This document shows positions 57,546 through 64,000 of a stretch of 64,000 nt of DNA, one piece after another. Numbering within the stretch: position 1 is the first letter of the stretch; every line of letters begins with the position of its first letter. The notes under the pieces are model-generated. The model was not told where the DNA came from, searched no databases, and was given only the letters and a program-made list of their open reading frames with translations. The DNA lies in the NCBI GenBank assembly GCA_021234155.1, contig JAJEKV010000021.1:20849884-20913883 (forward strand). Reading direction: 5' to 3'. The position numbers and the translations under genes were made by a program. This DNA comes from Isoetes taiwanensis (lineage: Eukaryota; Streptophyta; Lycopodiopsida; Isoetales; Isoetaceae).

Positions 57546-59678
57546 TGTGACGTCCCCTACAGTGTGGGAAATTCAACTTATTTATTGTATTTCTTATGGC
57601 ACGCTTTTGAAAATTGAATGTGTCAATTGACACACTTCCAATTTTTTTGTGTCTCATTTGATGCCTTATGAACACCATTGACACACTTTTTTTTATGTTA
57701 TCAAATGAAGAAAATAATTTGAAATTATACAACAAAAAAAAAGATTACAATATGAATTTTGCTATGAAAGATAAGTTTATATAAATATAAGGAAAATGAA
57801 AAATTCTATTGAATATTAATTCTTCTTGCATTATCAAGTATACATATACATTAAGCCTTGTACATATAACTCTTGTGTATTTGGGGCTCTAATTTTTTTG
57901 ACACACTTGATATTCTTAAGTGTGTCAAATGACACATTTAAAATTTTTTAAAGTCTCTTTTGACGTATTTTATCAAACTATAAATTCTCTTTTGACACAT
58001 TTTCTCTAGGAAGATGTCTCTTTGACACATTTTTTGCTTTTGACACCCTCAGGTGTCAAATTCCATTGGTCCCCTACTGTATCACAGATTGCACCCACTG
58101 TATACAAAGCGTGGAGTTCATCCCCATACCGACTCATCTCGTCACGGGGCCCTCCACAATCTTGCTTGACCAGTAACGAGTCCCGGTGGGAAGAGTGAAG
58201 GGGTCATTACCCGTCTCCCTCGGGGCCTACCTAGCCTCTTGAGCGTGGCTTATACATGTGGGTATACAACATAATCATATATCCACCTCGGGAAGGTGGT
58301 GCATCAACTTATCTGCATAGACAATGATCGGCATCATACATAAGGATCCTACCCAAGGCTCGGACTCGAGAGGGATGGCCCGGCTTGGGTCTCCGTAGTT
58401 CATGCGGAGGCAATTCATGGCAATGGATTTGGCTGGCATAAGAACATGGCTTAGGGTTGTCCACTCCATCCGCCCCTCCCAGTGCACGCTTTGCAGGTAA
58501 TTTGAAGAGTGTCGGGACTGCTTGTAGCCCGGCGGATGCATAGCCAAAAGGGCTATTCACGGTTCCATCTTCCCGGTTCGATGGGCGGGGAAGGATCACT
58601 CCTCTAGAGATCTACATCTTGACTCAAAGGTGACTAGAGGGCACCCGCCGCCCGTCGGTGGACCTTGGAAAGTGTACACCACTTCACGGGTGTCGAGTCC
58701 ATGCCTTACCCACTTTCGGTGGTAAGCCATTAGACCTAGTCACAATGATCCTGGTAGGCCTTACACACAGGAGGGGATCGTTCAAGAGTGAGGACATGAA
58801 CCTCCTTCTTAGCGGTCACGCCCTTCACCCCACAACGGGTGTGGTTCTTGTACACCGGTGAATCTATAGTGTGCTAGAGGCTAATCTAGGAGCATCTACT
58901 ACCAAGCTTTAGGTCTCTACCCCCTTCCCAATACAAAGGGTTCATGAGATACATCATCCATGCATCATGGAAGAACTAAAGAACTAGATCTAATCTATAG
59001 CATAGAGTTAGGTTCTTTAGTTAGAGTCCGTATCTAGAGATCTAGAGGGGGTTGCTATGGGCAATTTAATAGGCTAAAACCTTGATTCTATGACTGAAAT
59101 AGGGTTTAGACTATTTATTCAACCAAATACTGATCTTGAGTTCCTCCTCTGACACAGGTTCGACCATCCTGCTTTGAAATGCTCGAATCAAGGAAACTAA
59201 TGGTGCAATTCTCTCGGGAGCAGTGCAGGACGGGTTTTGACCCAAGGCGGCCAAAAGCGAGCTCTAAAACCTAGAAGCGAAAAATGGGCAAGTTAGGGTT
59301 TCCCTCTTAAATAGACAAGGGGTGGCTAGGGTTTCCAATTATCCCCTTTAGGCATGTGGGATAATTGGGAATGGGCCCACTTGCCTTTAATGGCTAGGTG
59401 GCAAAATGTGCCCACATTAATGTGCATATTGGTAAAATGTGCACATTAATTGTTCTGGGTATGGCAACTTGGCATAAAGTGTCCACATGGGAAAATGTGC
59501 ACCTAGATAAATGTGCACATGGGTAAATGTGCACATTAATAAATGCACACTCCTTGCAAGTTGCCCAAGGGGCTACCCGCTGGCTATGCGTCGTACCGTC
59601 GGTCGGGGGGTGGCGTAATGCAGCGTGGCAAGATCAAGATGGGGCCACGGGACCGTATACGTCTTTGGAAACGTCACA
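57546..59678 (-). mobile_element. 3' LTR of the LTR element, unit 2, carrying a hAT-like insertion
   Basis: Complete borders TGTGACGTCCCC and GGAAACGTCACA, so the LTR begins and ends with TGTGACGT/ACGTCACA on either strand. Without the 509-bp insertion and its 8-bp duplication it is 1616 bp. It gives the full LTR against which the unit 1 LTRs are seen to be deleted or cut. Confidence 0.88.
57560..58068. mobile_element. 509-bp non-autonomous hAT-like element
   Basis: 8-bp duplication GTCCCCTA (57552-57559 and 58069-58076). Ends CAGTGTGGGAAATT and, reversed, CAATGGAATTTGACACC; hAT ends typically start CA.TG or CAGGG, and 8 bp is the hAT duplication length. The interior is rich in TTGACACA words on both strands. 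No transposase. The unit 1 LTRs lack it. Confidence 0.82.
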
Positions 59679-62600
59679 TTCTCCCCCCTTTTGGGTTGAT
59701 CTTTGTCATGACATCATGGGTCTCCACCTTGGAATCTTCCTAACCGCAATCGGCTTTGATGCATCACGATATACTACCATAATACTATACATATTTATTA
59801 AGATTATCCTAAGGTAATATTTTTAAATCATTATGCGCCATTACATTATCAAATAACTTGTCAATTCGTAACTATTAAAACAAATTACTTATTAGTCTCG
59901 TTATCACAACATTTAGTTTATCACAATTTAACACTTTCATATACAATTATTATTTTAAGGTACTCTTCATTCCTTGCAACATTCCAACAAAAATTTGTGT
60001 TGTGAGGTCTTGACCTGTAAAATCCTGCATTAATTTTACAATATCTATAACTACATGCTTACTATCTTAATTATTAGAATTACTCTAAGGTAATGTTTAA
60101 GACATTAGTGTACTATTTCATTATTCAATTAACTTATCACTTCATAACTTAATCCCGCAAAGTAATTACATTGACACTTAATACAACATTTAAGTTTATC
60201 AAAGTTTATCAATTTCCTACAAAATTCACACTTAAGGTATTCTTCATCCCTTGCAACATTATAACAAAATTTGTGTTGCAAGCCTTCGCTCAGTTAGACC
60301 TCCTTGCCCTCCGCTCTATTGGCTGCTTGAGTCACACTACCTATTATTAATTATTAATAAAATTTTGGTTTATGGTGACCACCCACCTATCTACATGGAT
60401 GCATGGCTAATCTAAAATTGCGAGAGGAAGGGGTGAATCTTCCATTATGGCGGCGGGCGCCGGCCTATATGCCTATATGCGCTCCATGCCTACACCTCGT
60501 TGCCCGGTGGGAGGATATCCTTCCCAGTATATGGGCGTGAAGGATAAAATTCCTCCCTATCAAAGCATATATGGGCTAAAGATGCCTTTCCTATCAATGC
60601 ATCTCTCAATGACCTCCCTTTCTCGAGGTCGTCTACTTCCGTGGGGATGTGAGACTTTAATCTACCTTCCACTCATCCAAAACAGCGGGTCATGCCTACA
60701 TTGACATTACACCACGTCCTAGAGATCACGTAGTGGTCCCATCATCGGTAAATACGCATGCAAACCATATCCGGCATAGGTTGCATCGTGGAATTCTTAA
60801 CTACACATGAAACTAATCTAAACACAAATCGGTTATGCACGAGCCGATTTTTCTTTGGCTCCTTTAATGCATGTGATTAACATAATTACCCTAAGGCAAT
60901 ATTTATGAATTAACATTATCATAGTATCGGATACATTACTTAGATAGTACAATTATATTTACTCTAAGCTTTGCAATATTTAAGCGACTTTTAGAATGAT
61001 TATTTAAACAATAACGATTTAGACCTATTGTTACCTAGACAAGGTTTTAATTATCATACAAAAGAATTAGATGTTGCTTCTTATTCTCTTCCTTGGGTCT
61101 GCATTACCCTTGGGGAAGTATATCCCTAAGATGCACTTAAGTATATCCAATTCTATTTTCTATTTATATTTATAAGGACCCAGAAGTCATATAGCTATCT
61201 TGGAAGGAATTGCGTCCTTCGAAGGATTAATTAACATGCTACCTCACATTACCGTTGTTAGTAAACTTATTTCCCTACATATCGTCACAGCAAATTCTAT
61301 GTAGTTATTAGGATCTATATTTAACTTATCCATAAGACACATTAAAGCTTATAATACATGCACACTTTACCTAAGGCTAGAAACGCATCCACCCATTGAG
61401 CCGGTCGGTACTTTTTGGAGATGGGTTGGTCGTTGCATTGCTCCCATAGGTTTGCTCCACTTCATTGGTGTAGTTAGCTACTCGTCGGTCCTCACACGCG
61501 TTGAAGGCCTCCCAGGCACTAAGGTATCTATCTATCTTACGCTCTATTCGGCGACCCGCCATTGCGGATGAACTCTATTCTGGTCAGTCAATTCGATGCA
61601 AGAAATACGTTCAATCATAAGATTGAGCCTCCCACTTTCTTGAAGGAAAAATGGTCTCAAGACCCCTTCAATGGCGTTGTACACAGCGTTATATCAATTC
61701 TCCCCTTAAGAGGTTATCGCTTCTTACTTAGGCGCATTACTTTACTAGCCTTACCTAATATATATATATAACCATCTAAGATGGATGCACATATTATGTT
61801 ATCATTTTATTTCAATATAGTTATGGGTTTACCTATTTAGTTATAACGATTCCTAAACCACAAGGTTTTTGTCATGACGACAATTCCTTTTGTCTCAAAA
61901 GACTATTTGATTACTATAATTCTTATTTTAGATGTATCTTACATGCATTATTCTTTTATATTCTAGAATTCCCCCTTCCTTAGTTATTTAAACTCTTGGA
62001 ATATTCCTACCAATCGAATTGATGTCATCGTAACAAGTTGGCCGGACTTGTTAGATTACTTCTTTTCTTTTGGGTTGGATTATTCTTTTGGAGGTACTAG
62101 ATTTATACATGGTCAACAATTATCTTAGTAATGATTCCTTCTTAGCGGGGAGATCAATCTCACCAAGTGGTTTCAACACGTTGGATGGTTTGTTAACAAT
62201 CGTGTATAATTTTAGTGCTCCTATGCGTTCCCAATCCTTGGCGGCTTAGCTCAATATTGGGGGCAATCCTTTTCAACGAGAATATGAAATGTCTTCTAAT
62301 CCAATATGGAACACCATCCCTACATTTAACCTACTAGGCCCCCATGGCCTTAGATCCTTGAGCTTGCTAGAAGCTCATCCGCTAGTTACTGCTTGGGTAG
62401 CAAATACGTTCGAGTCGCTTTCGATACTTGGGTCTCTCCATGACGGTGGCTCCTCTTTGATGTAGAGGTTGACTTTGTTCGTTAGAAGCCTCTCATTCTT
62501 TGGTGGCCGAAAGGAAGGTGGCGCGCGTTGAAAAAAGATCTTTCATCTTGAACTTTTGTCTTGGCGGCTAAAAACGACTATGTATCCGATATTGTTTCTT

Positions 62601-64000
62601 TTTGATTCCATCGATGTCTCATACGGGCCGAGTCCTCTTGTCGTTATCGTGTTGAGGATGTTGATTACTTCACCCAACGCAATTTATATCTCTTCCTTTA
62701 ATGCATTACGCTATGGGAGGGCAGGAATAACAAGGAACTATACATGTAAAATATAGCTTACATAATTACAATTACCACTAGAGCTATTAGGGTCCCCCCC
62801 TTGTGTCTCCTTCGAGTTGCACACCTACTCCTTGGTAATGTCATCGGTGTTCCTTGCAATGGTGCATTTATATATCCTCCTATTTGTCGTCAGCTCTTAC
62901 TCCGGTAACTTGTTGATATACTTGGGCTCGATGTTTGTCGGCTATGGCACACATGCTTTCTTTGGTCATTGATGCTCTCGACATTCGATCCTTCTCGATC
63001 TTGTTCTGGGCGGTAATTGTTCCTCCTTCATGATACTTGAAGCTATTTGGAGGCGTCTCTTGAGGCATGTGCACTTCCCTTTGGCTATACTCCTCACGGA
63101 GTTGTTCTCACCTGATTGTTCTTTGAATCGTCCATCCTTGGATTCCACCAAGTTATACAGAAGTCAAGCGTGCAAGTTATCGGCTCGCCCTCGCCTCACT
63201 AAAAATTTAGCTATCGCCGAGCTTCAAACTTCATGTTTGATCCCCTCGATCATGGCTTGGGCGTTGTCACGTTCCACGATGTTATACCCGTCTTCTTGTC
63301 TTGAGTACCTTCGGTGGCTTTTGATTGTACTCGTCAGTTTGATCATACATTGCCTCTAGGGGCTGCGTGGAATCGGTTGCTAACCACTCTCAACTAGGTT
63401 CTGACCTTTGTCCCATGTCGATCTCTCTGGCAAATAAGGCATCATGACTCTCTCCTCCTGCTGGCTATGTTATCAGGGAATTTTGATGGTTCTATCTGCG
63501 CAGCTTGACCTTGAGGACAGTACTTGCCTTGAATATGCTCTTGTGGTTGAATAGCACGGCTGTTTTCTTGAGCTCTCTTTGCGAAGGTGCTTCAGTTGCC
63601 CATCCCTTGTCGTTAAGGTGTACATGCTTCTACCTTGGGCGTTTGATGTCCCTATGCTCGAATACGATCGGCTTCTTTTCTTCTAATTACTGGTAGGAGC
63701 ACGTGAAGCCATCACCCTAGTTGTTGAGGCATATCTCCTCGTCGTGCCTTTTCGTGGGGTGCATCTCCATCTATGCGTGTCATAGCGCATCACCCTATAT
63801 TACAAGGTGGAATTATAATGAGTAAATAAGAGATGTTGCCGCTTCTTAGTTAGCTCGTTGATGTCGGGCGTTCCCTCCTTCTATTGTTGAGGGCCACTCG
63901 TGTCATGGATTCGTCAAGTGTTGCCGCTTTGCCAAGATGTAAGGTTCGTCAGCGATGCTACGATACGGCGGCGATGATGACATGACGGTGTTGTCTCTTG
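59679..64000 (-). mobile_element. Internal region of the LTR element, unit 2 (incomplete)
   Basis: Polypurine tract AAAAGGGGGGAGAA at 59679-59692, then sequence collinear with 25933-30305. Contains the internal ~290-bp repeats and broken gag-like segments. The leader with the hairpins would lie beyond the window. Confidence 0.85.

Larger units (their letters stand above)
35720..64000. repeat. Unit 2 of the tandem segmental duplication (incomplete at window end)
   Basis: Repeats unit 1 from the LINE remnant to within the LTR element (the last base corresponds to about 30305). It is longer by an extra 3-kb copy and four insertions. Parts not described separately (36350-38423, 45927-50069, 53031-55807) match unit 1 and add no gene. 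Confidence 0.93.

Overview
The window is nuclear DNA of a land plant with a repeat-rich genome. Evidence: a Ty1/copia retrotransposon, a long LTR retrotransposon with an initiator-Met-tRNA primer site, a plant-type LINE remnant, a hAT-like element, small TIR elements, and gene fragments with plant-style introns. A large-genome seed plant fits, but the species cannot be fixed from this sequence. No complete tRNA, no rRNA and no CRISPR array was found. All family assignments come from motif reading, not a search.

Layout. (1) 1-1442: 3' end of a copia element (reverse transcriptase, RNase H, polypurine tract, 252-bp LTR). (2) 1448-7650: mosaic of old duplicated pieces, containing an F-box relic, a broken minus-strand gene of unknown family (3757-4640), a block resembling the kinase locus but without the kinase (4776-6465), and a possible saccharopine-dehydrogenase-like exon. 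(3) About 7707-35719: unit 1, holding a LINE remnant, a repeat block, a 3-kb block with a fold-back cassette, fragments of an mRNA capping enzyme gene (minus strand, 17030-17924), an intact intronless Ser/Thr kinase (19018-19992), a relic of a coiled-coil/AT-hook protein, and an 11-kb LTR element on the minus strand (24526-35719). (4) About 35720-64000: unit 2, a tandem copy of unit 1 in the same order and orientation, still unfinished at the window edge. It has an extra tandem copy of the 3-kb block (41473-45927) and four DNA-transposon insertions absent from unit 1.

The only apparently intact cellular gene is the unit 1 kinase. Its unit 2 copy has four single-base frameshifts and a changed DFG motif. 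The capping enzyme fragments are broken differently in each unit. Relative order of events: LTR-element insertion, then the ~28-kb tandem duplication, then insertion of the hAT and TIR elements in unit 2.

Points most worth a second look: three 67-bp hairpins of equal length in the leader of the LTR element; a ~0.65-kb cassette found in opposite orientations in neighbouring copies and as a mosaic in a third; the staircase of 27-bp repeats at the duplication junction; and the concentration of inter-copy differences in CG/CTG/CAG-type words, which may be a consensus artefact and would then explain many broken reading frames.
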